Shown here: positions 17,289-25,745 of the stretch, piece by piece
Numbering within the stretch: position 1 is the stretch's first letter
Layout: every line of letters starts with the position of its first letter
NCBI RefSeq assembly: GCF_020782875.1
Contig: NZ_JAJGBN010000001.1
Location: forward strand, 682,001 to 746,000
Origin: Allomuricauda sp. M10
GTDB taxonomy: Bacteria; Bacteroidota; Bacteroidia; Flavobacteriales; Flavobacteriaceae
DNA: 64,000 bases
Reading direction: 5' to 3'
Notes under the pieces: generated by a model
Told to the model about the DNA's origin: nothing
Seen by the model: only the letters and a program-made list of their open reading frames with translations
Databases searched by the model: none
Translations under genes and position numbers: made by a program

Positions 17289-17327
17289 GTTAAAAAAATC
17301 ATTATTGTCATTAATGATTTTTTTAAC
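17289..17327 (-). terminator. 16-bp-stem terminator overlapping a stop codon
   Basis: A perfect 16-bp inverted repeat (17289-17304 with 17312-17327, loop TTGTCAT) with seven-base A and T runs inside the arms. The TAA stop codon of the upstream 362-residue gene (17323-17325) lies within the first transcribed arm. It should terminate the AT-rich two-gene unit and could also act from the other side. Confidence 0.8.
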
Positions 17328-18411
17328 TTTTATGATAAACCTTAATAGAATTATTCCTGATGGTCATCATGTAATTTTTAACTTCAATTGGCTCGCCTTC
17401 AGGATCCTTTATTATAGCTTTATAAGTTTCTTCTTGAATCAAAGAATAATTCAAATCCAATTGACAACTTTTAAAGACTTTTTTCATAAATTTCTTATGC
17501 TCCTTATTTCCAATTAGATACATAGTTTCATTTTTGCCTGCCACCTTCTTTAAATGATTCACATATACTCTTTCACCATCTCTATTAATTACTAAGCTTC
17601 TTCCAATAATTCTAATACCGAATTTGCAGTATTCTCCAGAGAAGTCATTGATATTGTCCTCCCTTAATTTTCTATTTGCATATCTGTATAAAAAATTTAC
17701 TAGATCTGTAACTTCTTTATGTATTTTTTGAGTATCTCTTTTATTTGCAAATACTTTTTCACCTAAAAATGTTAATTCTTGAACAAGAACAGGATAGAAA
17801 ATACCGACATCATCAATATCTGTATACTTTTCAAAAAAGTCGGCAATTTTTTCATTGTCCATCTTGTTTTTCATGAAGTCTTGTACAAACTGATCTAGGA
17901 TTTCAGATTTCTCCTCTTTTAAAAGGTCATAGCAAGCAAAAAGATCCATTGACTCTCTTTGATATTTGGCAATATACGATTTAGCTTTCTTTAAAAAGGC
18001 ATGAGAAATAAAGGCCATTGACGCTTTTACAATATTTTCATTTTGGTGATCTCCTTTTTTGAGTCTAATGATCATTTCACCATCTTGTATATATTGCTTT
18101 TCAGTTTGTGCACTAACATCTATCCATTCTATTTTAATGTTTTTGATGTCAATATGTTTTACTCTTTTGGATACTTTTTTTAAATAATCGTTGATTTTCC
18201 CCTGTAAATCATACTTTACATATGTCCTATCCACTTTGGAAGAGATAAATCTTAATAATCTGCTTAAAAGAGCAATTAATTTTTCAAACTTTTCTGGGTT
18301 TAGTAAAAAGTATATAAAAGCCCCAGCTAGCGAAAAAGTGGACACTTCCCAAAGTGAGAAATCGAAGTCAAAGAAAAAATTAAAGTCAATTTTATTATAG
18401 ATTTCTTTCAT
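17323..18411 (-). CDS. Unknown membrane-anchored protein of AT-rich two-gene cassette
   Basis: 362 residues that I do not recognise. A hydrophobic segment at about 22-37 (VSTFSLAGAFIYFLLNP) suggests one N-terminal membrane helix. The rest is long, charged and mostly helical (residues 45-250), followed by a beta-rich C-terminal part (about 265-362: GIRIIGRSLVINRDGERVYVN, then a segment about nucleic-acid-binding-like in charge but without a motif). Base composition is clearly more AT-rich than in the genes on both sides, and the gene overlaps the small upstream gene by 17 bp. It may be a horizontally acquired defence or stress module; no catalytic residues can be named. Confidence 0.75.
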   Translation of the reverse strand: MKEIYNKIDFNFFFDFDFSLWEVSTFSLAGAFIYFLLNPEKFEKLIALLSRLLRFISSKVDRTYVKYDLQGKINDYLKKVSKRVKHIDIKNIKIEWIDVSAQTEKQYIQDGEMIIRLKKGDHQNENIVKASMAFISHAFLKKAKSYIAKYQRESMDLFACYDLLKEEKSEILDQFVQDFMKNKMDNEKIADFFEKYTDIDDVGIFYPVLVQELTFLGEKVFANKRDTQKIHKEVTDLVNFLYRYANRKLREDNINDFSGEYCKFGIRIIGRSLVINRDGERVYVNHLKKVAGKNETMYLIGNKEHKKFMKKVFKSCQLDLNYSLIQEETYKAIIKDPEGEPIEVKNYMMTIRNNSIKVYHKS

Positions 18412-18628
18412 TTATATATTCCGATAATAATTTGATTGCTTCGGGGCTGTCAGAAACCAACTTTATTGTTCCTTCTTCTGGGAAAATTGAATGTAGATTG
18501 TCAAAAGTTATGACCTCTTGGGTGAATTTGCATTTTAATTCACCTTGTTTAAGTTTTTCAAGCAGGTTTAATTTTGCTAATAGTTTTTCCAAGTCATTGT
18601 CATGAACTGCATTTAGTTTGGCTTTCAT
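18395..18628 (-). CDS. Small unknown protein, partner of the 362-residue membrane protein
   Basis: 77 residues. An N-terminal helix rich in Leu and Lys (DLEKLLAKLNLLEKLKQG) is followed by ELKCKFTQEVITFDNLHSIFPEEGTIKLVSDSPEAIKLL. The spacing of that second part is reminiscent of a small zinc ribbon (C..C ... C..C), but only one Cys remains, so it may be a degenerate ribbon; this is a guess. It is the first gene of a two-gene unit and overlaps the next gene by 17 bp, so translation is probably coupled. It could be an antitoxin-like or regulatory partner; nothing proves it. Confidence 0.6.
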   Translation of the reverse strand: MKAKLNAVHDNDLEKLLAKLNLLEKLKQGELKCKFTQEVITFDNLHSIFPEEGTIKLVSDSPEAIKLLSEYINERNL

Positions 18629-18832
18629 TTATTATATTTCTGATAAAACTAAAGAGGAAGATTTATAATTATTTTTCTCATCCATAAAATTATTTAGCCC
18701 GGTGGATTACTAAGATAGTGTAAAATAATCCTCAATCCTTTACGCTTTTCCGTAAGGTTTTGTCGTTTTATCAACATAAAAAGGTGTTTATAAGAAAGTT
18801 ATAAAAGTTGGGTGCGCAGAAAACTCTTATGT

Positions 18833-19699
18833 TCAACCTTGCCAGCGTTGAGCAATGTCGCTCCAAGTCACCAATGCAATTTTATGCTTTTCGAGGGTTT
18901 TCCTTGTTTCTTCACTGGTAAAAAAATCAAAGTCCATTTGCCTCCATTCGGCCCCAAAATTGGGATGGTTTATGGCAATGGCCTGCATTTCGGGCTCATC
19001 AAAAGCGGGGTGGATCAAGATCAGGTTCAGGCCTGGTTGGAGGTTTTCCAAAATGTGTTGGTACCCTTGGGTAAACTGGCCTTTTTCAAAGTCGGCAATG
19101 GCACCCAAATAGGTATGGTCGATCGTCAGGTCGTTGGGGCCTATATGGGTTTTGGGGTCCAGTCCCACCATTTCCATCATCTGTTTGTTGATCAACACGG
19201 GGAGGCCATATGCTTCGCCCAACTTTTTGTACACGGTAAAAAAATCGGGGTGGGATCCCACGCTGTACATGTGGGAGTCCAAATGGGTAGGTCGCAGCCC
19301 CATCCGAAGGGCTTTTTCCATCTGGGCCCTCAGTTCTTTTTCCACTTCTTCCGCGGTGGCCTTTTCACGCAATTGTTCCCTTTTTCTAAAGAAATGTCCG
19401 TGCCCGTCCACCAAACCGGGTACTTCCGAAACGGGCAACACGGGACCAAAACGGTAGGTTTCCCATTCACAGGTGAGGGTAAGGTGCAAGCCCATATCGT
19501 ATTGCGGGTGGTCTTTGGCAAAGAGGGCCATTTCATGAAACCAAGGGCAGGGCACCATAATGCTGTAGGAGTTCACCATGCCTTTTTCCAAGGCCTGTAT
19601 GGTGGCCCGGTTTTCTGCATGGGACAGTCCGGCATCATCGGCATGGATCATCAAAAGTTTGGCCTGGGGATCATAACCCAATTGCTGTGCTTTGTTCAT
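18833..19699 (-). CDS. ChbG/HpnK (YdjC-like) family carbohydrate deacetylase
   Basis: 288 residues of the YdjC/ChbG fold. Metal-binding signatures are visible: [18 protein letters not shown] near the N-terminus (Asp pair) and [10 protein letters not shown] at about residue 146 (two His). Family members remove N-acetyl groups from diacetylchitobiose or from hopanoid-linked sugars. No signal peptide is seen, so it should be cytoplasmic. The neighbours give no pathway hint, so the substrate is open. The sequence is complete and undamaged. Confidence 0.9.
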   Translation of the reverse strand: MNKAQQLGYDPQAKLLMIHADDAGLSHAENRATIQALEKGMVNSYSIMVPCPWFHEMALFAKDHPQYDMGLHLTLTCEWETYRFGPVLPVSEVPGLVDGHGHFFRKREQLREKATAEEVEKELRAQMEKALRMGLRPTHLDSHMYSVGSHPDFFTVYKKLGEAYGLPVLINKQMMEMVGLDPKTHIGPNDLTIDHTYLGAIADFEKGQFTQGYQHILENLQPGLNLILIHPAFDEPEMQAIAINHPNFGAEWRQMDFDFFTSEETRKTLEKHKIALVTWSDIAQRWQG

Positions 19700-19728
19700 A
19701 GTTCAAGAATGATGACTTAAGAATGGGG

Positions 19729-20775
19729 TCATTGGACCACGGGAATAAATTCATAGTTTTTTTCGGAGAGATTAACGATCAACCGAAACGTTCCGGGTTC
19801 CGTGATGATATCCGGGCCAAACCATTCCAGTTGTCCCTTTGGGAAAGTGGCCCCGCCCCAGTTTACGTTCCAGCTCTTGTTTTCCCTAATCTTAACCCCG
19901 CCTCCCTTTAAGGTAACAACGGCTTCCCAAATGGCCTTCTTTTCGTCCACCAAGGTTAGGGGAGTATCATCCACCCAGTTTTGGTAGGTGGTTCCCTGGC
20001 CGATGATGCCAATATTTTCATACAGGAGCCTCACCTCGGGATACAGATCGCGAATTTGGGCCATGGAGTTGGTGGAGAGTTCAAGCAATTGACCTAATTC
20101 ATTTTTTAAAAATTCCTTTTGTTGGGCCAGTTGCACCAATCCGGACCGGATTTCAGGTGTTTGCAGCAGGGATTTGGCCTTTTCCCAATCCTTTTGTTTA
20201 AAGTAGGCTGTATCGTTCAACATCCCCATAAAGAGCGAATACCCAAAGTTAACAGCTGGGACAGGCAAACCTTCCTTAATCAAAATGGCTGAAATGGGTT
20301 TGTCATTGGTTGATACATCTGAAGAGGCCAGGGATAGGTAATTGGTCAAGTTCCTTGCCAACAAGTTTTCATTCTTGTCCTTTGGGTTCACCACCATATT
20401 TTGAATATGAAATCCTATGGATGAGGTAAAAGCCTGAGGTTCGGATTCCAAATAAAAAAGAAGTCCGGGGATTTGTTCTATGTGCAGGGAGTCCGAAAAG
20501 TTGTATAGGCTATCCGCATACCGTTGTTGCAGGTATAATCCTGCCACATTTATGTTTAATAGTTGGGTTTCCAATTCCAGACCATTGTAGATCTGTTCAA
20601 TAGTGGCTTGGTAATTTTCCTTTCGTTTTCGCTCCTCGTTCCAATTATTGATCTGCAGTGCGATCAAGATGCCAATGACCACAAGTACAATTTCCCCCGT
20701 AGCATAAACGAGGTATTTGGTGAACCTATTTTGGGCAAGTAATCGTTGCCTTATGGTGCGAAAGAATCGGATCAC
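19729..20775 (-). CDS. DUF6090 family membrane protein (GTG start)
   Basis: 348 residues. The N-terminus IRFFRTIRQRLLAQNRFTKY followed by one membrane helix (GEIVLVVIGILIALQIN, about 27-43) and NNWNEERK is the hallmark of DUF6090, a family expanded in flavobacteria. The family start pattern fixes the GTG at 20775 as the start. The large C-terminal part is extracytoplasmic, with no known enzyme motif. Function is unknown. It lies 29 bp upstream of the deacetylase gene on the same strand and may be co-transcribed with it. Confidence 0.88.
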   Translation of the reverse strand: MIRFFRTIRQRLLAQNRFTKYLVYATGEIVLVVIGILIALQINNWNEERKRKENYQATIEQIYNGLELETQLLNINVAGLYLQQRYADSLYNFSDSLHIEQIPGLLFYLESEPQAFTSSIGFHIQNMVVNPKDKNENLLARNLTNYLSLASSDVSTNDKPISAILIKEGLPVPAVNFGYSLFMGMLNDTAYFKQKDWEKAKSLLQTPEIRSGLVQLAQQKEFLKNELGQLLELSTNSMAQIRDLYPEVRLLYENIGIIGQGTTYQNWVDDTPLTLVDEKKAIWEAVVTLKGGGVKIRENKSWNVNWGGATFPKGQLEWFGPDIITEPGTFRLIVNLSEKNYEFIPVVQ

Positions 20776-20821
20776 GCGAGGTTGGTTTCCCTAAATATAT
20801 GATTTTTATGAATTTAGGGGA

Positions 20822-20855
20822 TAAAAAAAGCCAGTAACAACAGCTACTGGCTTTT
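20822..20855 (-). terminator. Rho-independent terminator after amidohydrolase gene
   Basis: A perfect 11-bp stem (AAAAGCCAGTA at 20826-20836 with TACTGGCTTTT at 20845-20855) with an 8-nt loop. On the minus strand it ends in a run of T, 20 bp past the amidohydrolase stop codon. Confidence 0.88.
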
Positions 20856-20874
20856 ACATGCTATTTTGAAGGGG

Positions 20875-22920
20875 TTACTCCTTTACTTCGGGTTTTTCGG
20901 TGAAAGGGGTAATGCCAAATTCAGGATATACCTCGGAAGGGTAGTAGAACGTACCGCCCTTGCTCACCATGCCAATGGTCTTGATGGCCTTGATGTCTTC
21001 CACGGGATTGCCGGGCACCAAGAAAAAGTCGGCCAACTTGCCGGGTTCCAAGGTTCCCAAATCCGCTTGGCCAAGGTATTGGGCCATGTCGTAGGTGGCA
21101 CGTTTCAACACTTCACCATTGGTAAAGCCCAATTGGTTTACGTACAGTTCCAATTCGCGGTGTAGGTTAAAGGCACCGCCCAAATCGGTTCCGGGCACAA
21201 TAAAGATGCCTTTGTCCTTCATCATTTTAAGCGTCTCCACGATCTTTTCATAGGCTTCGCGATAGGCTTTGTCCTCCTCGTCATCGGCAATCTGGGCCAT
21301 GGCCACTTTCAATCCCCGTTGGGCGTTCGGCGGCATATGGTCGATATAATCCTCGGAACCAGGAGAAACGGACCCGTTGCGGGAAAGCATCAATTTTTCA
21401 TGGATGGCCAAGGTAGGATCGATCGCCGTTTCGTTTTTCACGAACAAACCTAGGGTTTCTTGCACTTTTGGACTGTTGAGGTCCAAACTTGGAAAGCGTT
21501 TCATAGCCGTTAAACGTAGCAAGGTACGGGTATCCTCTTCGGGATCCAACACCCAACCCAACATGGTCTGGTTGATGTGCGTCATCTCATCAAACCCTGC
21601 ATTGAGCATGGCATTGGCGTTGGAGAAGGCAGGCACGTGTCCGGTCACGAAAAGTCCTTTTTCATGGGCTTTTTTCACGATAGCGGGTGCCCAATCGCCG
21701 TTCATGCTGTTGTAGAGTTTCACGCCATAGTACCCAAGACTGTCATAGGTATCCACAGCAGACAAGGCTTCGGCCTCACTGGTCACCACAATACCGTTGT
21801 TGGCGTTGTATTGGCTTTTTCCTTCAATAAAGCCCAAACGGGTAATGCGGGGTCCGGCCAAAACACCGTTCTCGATCTTGGAAATCAAGTCGGCCAGCAC
21901 CTCGTTGTCGTTGCCCATATCTCGGAAGGAGGTCACCCCTGCCAACACGTTCAACAGGGCTCCATTATCGCCGGAGTGGGCGTGCATTTCGAATAGTCCG
22001 GGTACCAAGGTGCCACCGTTGCCAGAAATCACCACTTCGTTGTCGCCAGAGGCATCGGCCGCTTCAATGGCAGTGATCTTATCGCCTTCCACTACTACGG
22101 AAACAGGGTCGGAAACGGTCATGTTCTTCGCATCGAACACATGCACGTTCTGGATGCGCACCTTTTTGCCATAATTGTGGGCATATTGTTTTTGAAGAGT
22201 CTCGTAGCGTTGGGTAGAATAGTTTTCCGCAAGTTCACGCATGTCCTTTTCCACATTTTCATAGCCTTCACGGATCAGGATGAACCTTGGGGTGATGGCC
22301 GCAAAAAAGCGGTTGTCCCCATCCAAAATGAAATAAGAAGGGTTCAAGTCGGCCCCGGTAATAGCGTAGGTGGTCAAGGCCAATTCCCCATCCCCAGAAA
22401 GTTTAGGGATCAGTAGGTCTTCCATTTTGGTCAATTTCAGGTTACCTGCTGGCAAAACTGGAAGGGTGTTCTCTGGAGCGGCCAATAGCAAACGGGCGGC
22501 CAAAACGGTGGAGTAGGGGCTGCCAAATTGGTTTACGTACAGTTGGGGAGTGGTAACAGTTGCAGTACCAGATCCAGTGGCATCGGTCCAAGAGGCATTG
22601 CCACCTTCAATAGTAAAATGTTCGTCCACGGCGTTGCCAAAAGTGGTGTTCCCGGTGATTTTCCAATCGATGGGGTACCCTTCGGCATTCAGCACAATGG
22701 ATTCCTTCATTGTCGGGCCTCGGCCATTGTTCTTGTAATCATAGTCGATGTTGATGGTGTCCCCAGCAGTGTTTGTCTTGAGGTACCCCACCTTGTTCTC
22801 GCCAAGGATCACGGTATAACTTTCATCGCCTTGGTAGTTGGCCAGGGATGAAATGGTTTCTTTTTTACAGGATTGGATCGCCAAAACGGTCAGGGCGATC
22901 ACCAAAAATCGAAGTTTCAT
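20875..22920 (-). CDS. Amidohydrolase family lipoprotein
   Basis: 681 residues, lipoprotein signal with lipobox LAIQSC (Cys18). A beta-rich N-terminal region of about 250 residues precedes a metal-dependent amidohydrolase domain opening with VPGLFEMHAHSGDNG, where His-x-His binds metal; further motifs are FVTGHVPAF, the FIVPGTDLGGAF Asp and the family ending LGQADLGTLEPGKLADFFLV. It resembles imidazolonepropionase- and prolidase-like exported amidohydrolases of Bacteroidota. It should act in the periplasm or at the outer membrane; the substrate is unknown. It is flanked by its own terminator. Confidence 0.9.
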   Translation of the reverse strand: MKLRFLVIALTVLAIQSCKKETISSLANYQGDESYTVILGENKVGYLKTNTAGDTINIDYDYKNNGRGPTMKESIVLNAEGYPIDWKITGNTTFGNAVDEHFTIEGGNASWTDATGSGTATVTTPQLYVNQFGSPYSTVLAARLLLAAPENTLPVLPAGNLKLTKMEDLLIPKLSGDGELALTTYAITGADLNPSYFILDGDNRFFAAITPRFILIREGYENVEKDMRELAENYSTQRYETLQKQYAHNYGKKVRIQNVHVFDAKNMTVSDPVSVVVEGDKITAIEAADASGDNEVVISGNGGTLVPGLFEMHAHSGDNGALLNVLAGVTSFRDMGNDNEVLADLISKIENGVLAGPRITRLGFIEGKSQYNANNGIVVTSEAEALSAVDTYDSLGYYGVKLYNSMNGDWAPAIVKKAHEKGLFVTGHVPAFSNANAMLNAGFDEMTHINQTMLGWVLDPEEDTRTLLRLTAMKRFPSLDLNSPKVQETLGLFVKNETAIDPTLAIHEKLMLSRNGSVSPGSEDYIDHMPPNAQRGLKVAMAQIADDEEDKAYREAYEKIVETLKMMKDKGIFIVPGTDLGGAFNLHRELELYVNQLGFTNGEVLKRATYDMAQYLGQADLGTLEPGKLADFFLVPGNPVEDIKAIKTIGMVSKGGTFYYPSEVYPEFGITPFTEKPEVKE

Positions 22921-23020
22921 AAGGTTGGTTTTTTAAAGGTTTCAAGGTAACGATTTCCCTTCTATTTTGGGCGGTGGAGTTGTTAAGATATTCCTTAATT
23001 TCAGGGATTGAAAAGTATCA

Positions 23021-23057
23021 AAAAACCCCAGCGCCACTGGTACGTTGGCAACTGGGG
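23021..23057 (-). terminator. Terminator after extradiol dioxygenase gene
   Basis: CCCCAG at 23026-23031 pairs with CTGGGG at 23052-23057, with an internal GCCA/TGGC pairing. On the minus strand it is followed by TTTTTTGATACTTTTC. It lies about 85 bp beyond the dioxygenase stop codon. Confidence 0.7.
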
Positions 23058-23141
23058 CTTCCATCATCAATCAAAGTAAAGACGGTAATAATCCGAGGCG
23101 AAAGGATTACCTGATCTTGCTTTTAAATTTTTAAATATCCA

Positions 23142-24023
23142 TTACGCAATCCGCAGGGACATCATACTGATCGAACCCCCTACGGTCTTGTCGTTGAATA
23201 GTTCCACTTCCTCTTTTTTATCCTTCAACGCCAGTGTGTAAAGCAGCGGTAAATAGTGCTCTGGAGTGGGAATGGACATTGCAAAACTACTCCCTTGCTT
23301 GTGGTATTGGATGAGGGCATCGTGATTGCCGTCCAAAATGAAACCTCTCATCTTGTCATTGGCCTCCTGGGCCCAATCCCAGGCGTAAGTGTCGTTCAGT
23401 TTTTGCCATGCTACCCTGCGCAGGTTGTGCACTACGTTCCCACTTCCAACTATCAATACCCCTTTATGTCGAAGACGTTCCAATTGCTGGGCCAGTTCGT
23501 AGTGGTATTGCGGGTCTTTGGTGTAGTCCAAACTCAATTGAATGACAGGCACATCCGCATCGGGGTACATATGTTTGATTACGCTCCAAGCCCCATGATC
23601 CAAGCCCCAATGATGGTCCAATTCCACTTCGGTCTTGGTGATCATGTCCTTGGTCTCTTGAGCCAGTTCAGGACTGCCGGGTGCAGGATATTGCACATCG
23701 AACAAAGCTTGCGGAAATCCCCCAAAATCATGTATGGTGGGCGGGTTCTGCATGGCCGTTACCTTGGTGCCACGGGTTTCCCAGTGGGCCGAAATACAAA
23801 GGATGACCTTGGGTTTTGCCACTTCCTTGCCCAGTTTGCGGAAAGAGGAAACAAATTCATTTTCCTCAATGGCATTCATGGGACTACCGTGTCCTAAAAA
23901 GAGCACTGGCATCTTTTCTGATAGGGGAAGGCTCTGATCGAGCGACCGTAATGTGCTTAAATTGTTCATGGTAGTGGTTAAAGGTACAATTCCCAAGATT
24001 TTGATAAATTCCTTTCTGTTCAT
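23142..24023 (-). CDS. ygiD: 4,5-DOPA-extradiol-dioxygenase-like protein (YgiD family)
   Basis: 293 residues of the class III extradiol dioxygenase family. Visible metal-site motifs are FLGHGSPMNAI near residue 43, CISAHWETRGTKV near 81 and GSGNVVHNLRRV near 199. Family enzymes cleave catechols such as DOPA, although the physiological substrate in bacteria is uncertain. The N-terminus carries about 30 extra residues (MNRKEFIKILGIVPLTTTM) that look like a Tat-type signal with RK in place of RR, which E. coli YgiD lacks. The next gene in the same direction is a YceI protein upstream. Confidence 0.88.
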   Translation of the reverse strand: MNRKEFIKILGIVPLTTTMNNLSTLRSLDQSLPLSEKMPVLFLGHGSPMNAIEENEFVSSFRKLGKEVAKPKVILCISAHWETRGTKVTAMQNPPTIHDFGGFPQALFDVQYPAPGSPELAQETKDMITKTEVELDHHWGLDHGAWSVIKHMYPDADVPVIQLSLDYTKDPQYHYELAQQLERLRHKGVLIVGSGNVVHNLRRVAWQKLNDTYAWDWAQEANDKMRGFILDGNHDALIQYHKQGSSFAMSIPTPEHYLPLLYTLALKDKKEEVELFNDKTVGGSISMMSLRIA

Positions 24024-24090
24024 TAAAGGGGGAACTTTAATTGACCCGGACCCTTTTGGAATCCGGGCAACTGGTATATCATAATTAGGC

Positions 24091-24615
24091 TTAGGCCTTT
24101 ACAAATTGAACCTCGGCAGCAATTTTAACTTCATCGCTTACCAAAACACCACCGGTTTCCAAGGCAGCATTCCAGTTAAGTCCAAAATCCTTACGATTGA
24201 TCTTTCCATTAAAGGAGAACCCGGCCTTTTCATTGCCATAAGGGTCTTTCATGAATCCACCGAACTCCACATCGAGCTCCACAGATTTGGTGATTCCCTT
24301 GATGGTCAAATCCCCGATCAGGGTATATTCGCCGTCATCGGTCTTGGTGATGCTGGTGCTTTCAAATTTCAATACGGGAAACGTTTCCACCTCGAAAAAA
24401 TCGGCACTCTTCAAGTGTCCGTCCCTATCGGTATTGTTGGTAAAGATAGAGTCGGCATCTACGGAAGCGGTGATTTTGGCATTTTCAAAATCTTCTCCTT
24501 CGATTTTTGCATTGAATTTGGTGAACGATCCCTTTACATTGGAGATCATCAAGTGTTTTACTTTAAAGGTAAGTTCGCTATGGGTTGGGTCTAAATTCCA
24601 AACGGTTGTTGACAT
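24091..24615 (-). CDS. YceI family protein
   Basis: 174 residues of the lipocalin-like YceI fold (WNLDPTHSELTFKVKHLMISNVKGSF; C-terminal KDFGLNWNAALETGGVLVSDEVKI). Members bind isoprenoids or other hydrophobic ligands; the Thermus homologue binds an octaprenyl chain. No signal peptide is seen, unlike E. coli YceI, so this copy should be cytoplasmic. It lies 67 bp upstream of the extradiol dioxygenase gene and downstream of an AraC-type regulator on the same strand, which could control both. Confidence 0.93.
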   Translation of the reverse strand: MSTTVWNLDPTHSELTFKVKHLMISNVKGSFTKFNAKIEGEDFENAKITASVDADSIFTNNTDRDGHLKSADFFEVETFPVLKFESTSITKTDDGEYTLIGDLTIKGITKSVELDVEFGGFMKDPYGNEKAGFSFNGKINRKDFGLNWNAALETGGVLVSDEVKIAAEVQFVKA

Positions 24616-24701
24616 TGTATTACTTTTTATGTTTTAATGATGGTACAAAGATCCTGCAAGAAGTTGGGCAGGGGGTAATACCATTTGGAAGAAGGGTTGT
24701 A

Positions 24702-25529
24702 CTATTTGGAAATGAGCTCTTTCATTTCGTCCCTAAAGTCGGAAGGGGTCTGGCCAGTCTTGCGTTTGAAGACCTTGGAGAAGTAGGCTTTTTCGTTGTA
24801 GCCCAGTTCAAAACCGATTTCGGCAATGGTCTTGTTGCTGTTGATGAGCAGATTTTTTGCCTCTGTCAATTTGCGCGTTTCTATGATTTCGCCAACGCTT
24901 TGTTGCATCACTTCCTGACAGATGAGGTTGAGGTTGCGCTCGCTCATGAACAGTTTTTCGGCATAGAAGGAGATTTTCTCCGGTCTCCTAAAATTTTCCT
25001 CCAAAATGCGCAAAAAATTGGCATACGTCTGGGAATGCGCATTGCTCGACTCCAGCTCCGGGTCTTCCGGTTTTTCGTTGTAGACCATGGTTAGCAAGGT
25101 AGTAAGTAGTTGTTTGATGACAGATAGGTTGGGGTTGGGGCGATTCACCTCGTCATGCATCATCTCACAAAGTGAAGTAAGTCTCCCAAAACAGCGATTG
25201 GTGGGCAGGGTTATGTTGGCCCTGATGTGAAAGTAGCTATACAGATTAAAGATGGTCTCCGACATGAACTCGCTCCTAAACCGGATGACCCAAAGGTCGC
25301 ATTTGCCTTCATGGGTTTGAGGACGGAGCAGGTGGGGTTTTCCCTGGGTGACAAAGCTCACGAACGGGGCATAGACGGTCTCGTCATCAAAATCGATAAA
25401 ATGGGAAATCTTGCCTTCGGCACCAATGATCAATTCCTCAAAATCGTGGACATGCGGTTCAATGCTCTGACCTTCGAGGGCTTTTGCGTCCGTTTCCGTA
25501 AACCTGAATATTTTGAAGAGTTTGTCCAA
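24702..25529 (-). CDS. AraC family transcriptional regulator (TTG start)
   Basis: 275 residues. The N-terminal part (1-150) is a cupin-like sensing domain with PHVHDFEELIIGAEG, and the C-terminal 90 residues carry two helix-turn-helix units, the second ending IGFELGYNEKAYFSKVFKRKTGQTPSDFR. The only in-frame start giving a complete cupin domain is the TTG at 25529; the next ATG is about 90 codons inside. The YceI and dioxygenase genes follow on the same strand and are the likely targets. The effector is unknown. Confidence 0.88.
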   Translation of the reverse strand: MDKLFKIFRFTETDAKALEGQSIEPHVHDFEELIIGAEGKISHFIDFDDETVYAPFVSFVTQGKPHLLRPQTHEGKCDLWVIRFRSEFMSETIFNLYSYFHIRANITLPTNRCFGRLTSLCEMMHDEVNRPNPNLSVIKQLLTTLLTMVYNEKPEDPELESSNAHSQTYANFLRILEENFRRPEKISFYAEKLFMSERNLNLICQEVMQQSVGEIIETRKLTEAKNLLINSNKTIAEIGFELGYNEKAYFSKVFKRKTGQTPSDFRDEMKELISK

Positions 25530-25714
25530 GGCGGTATTCCATTTTTTGCAGACTACGAAGGTAAGCCAAATGGCTCAAATCGACTCTTTGTTAAAATTGG
25601 AGTTAGCTTAACAACTCAAATGATGGAATGGTGGTTCCATACAACCTGTTGTTTCAATAAAGGGAGTGAGATTTTTCTAGAACAAACCAATACTTATAAC
25701 TTCCAACAAATCAC

Positions 25715-25722
25715 TATCTTTG
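25715..25722 (+). promoter_or_regulatory. Probable -7 element of the mtaB promoter
   Basis: TATCTTTG matches the Bacteroidota TAnnTTTG element exactly and ends 23 bp before the mtaB start codon. No clear TTG lies at the -33 distance, so confidence is moderate. Confidence 0.5.
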
Positions 25723-25745
25723 CGGCCCTGAAACGCAAAAGGCAT

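Noticed and set aside
18732..18760. Short hairpin TTACG...CGTAA upstream of the AT-rich cassette
   Set aside because: Only a five-base stem with a bulge, no T-run in a useful direction.
24046..24072. CCCGGA/TCCGGG stem between the YceI and dioxygenase genes
   Set aside because: Short, with no T-run on the coding strand; could be chance or a minor processing site.
25227..25745. Long N-terminal extension of the mtaB frame
   Set aside because: It is antisense to the AraC regulator gene, and MtaB proteins start at MNKKVAFYTLGC-like sequences; a consensus -7 element also lies just before that ATG.
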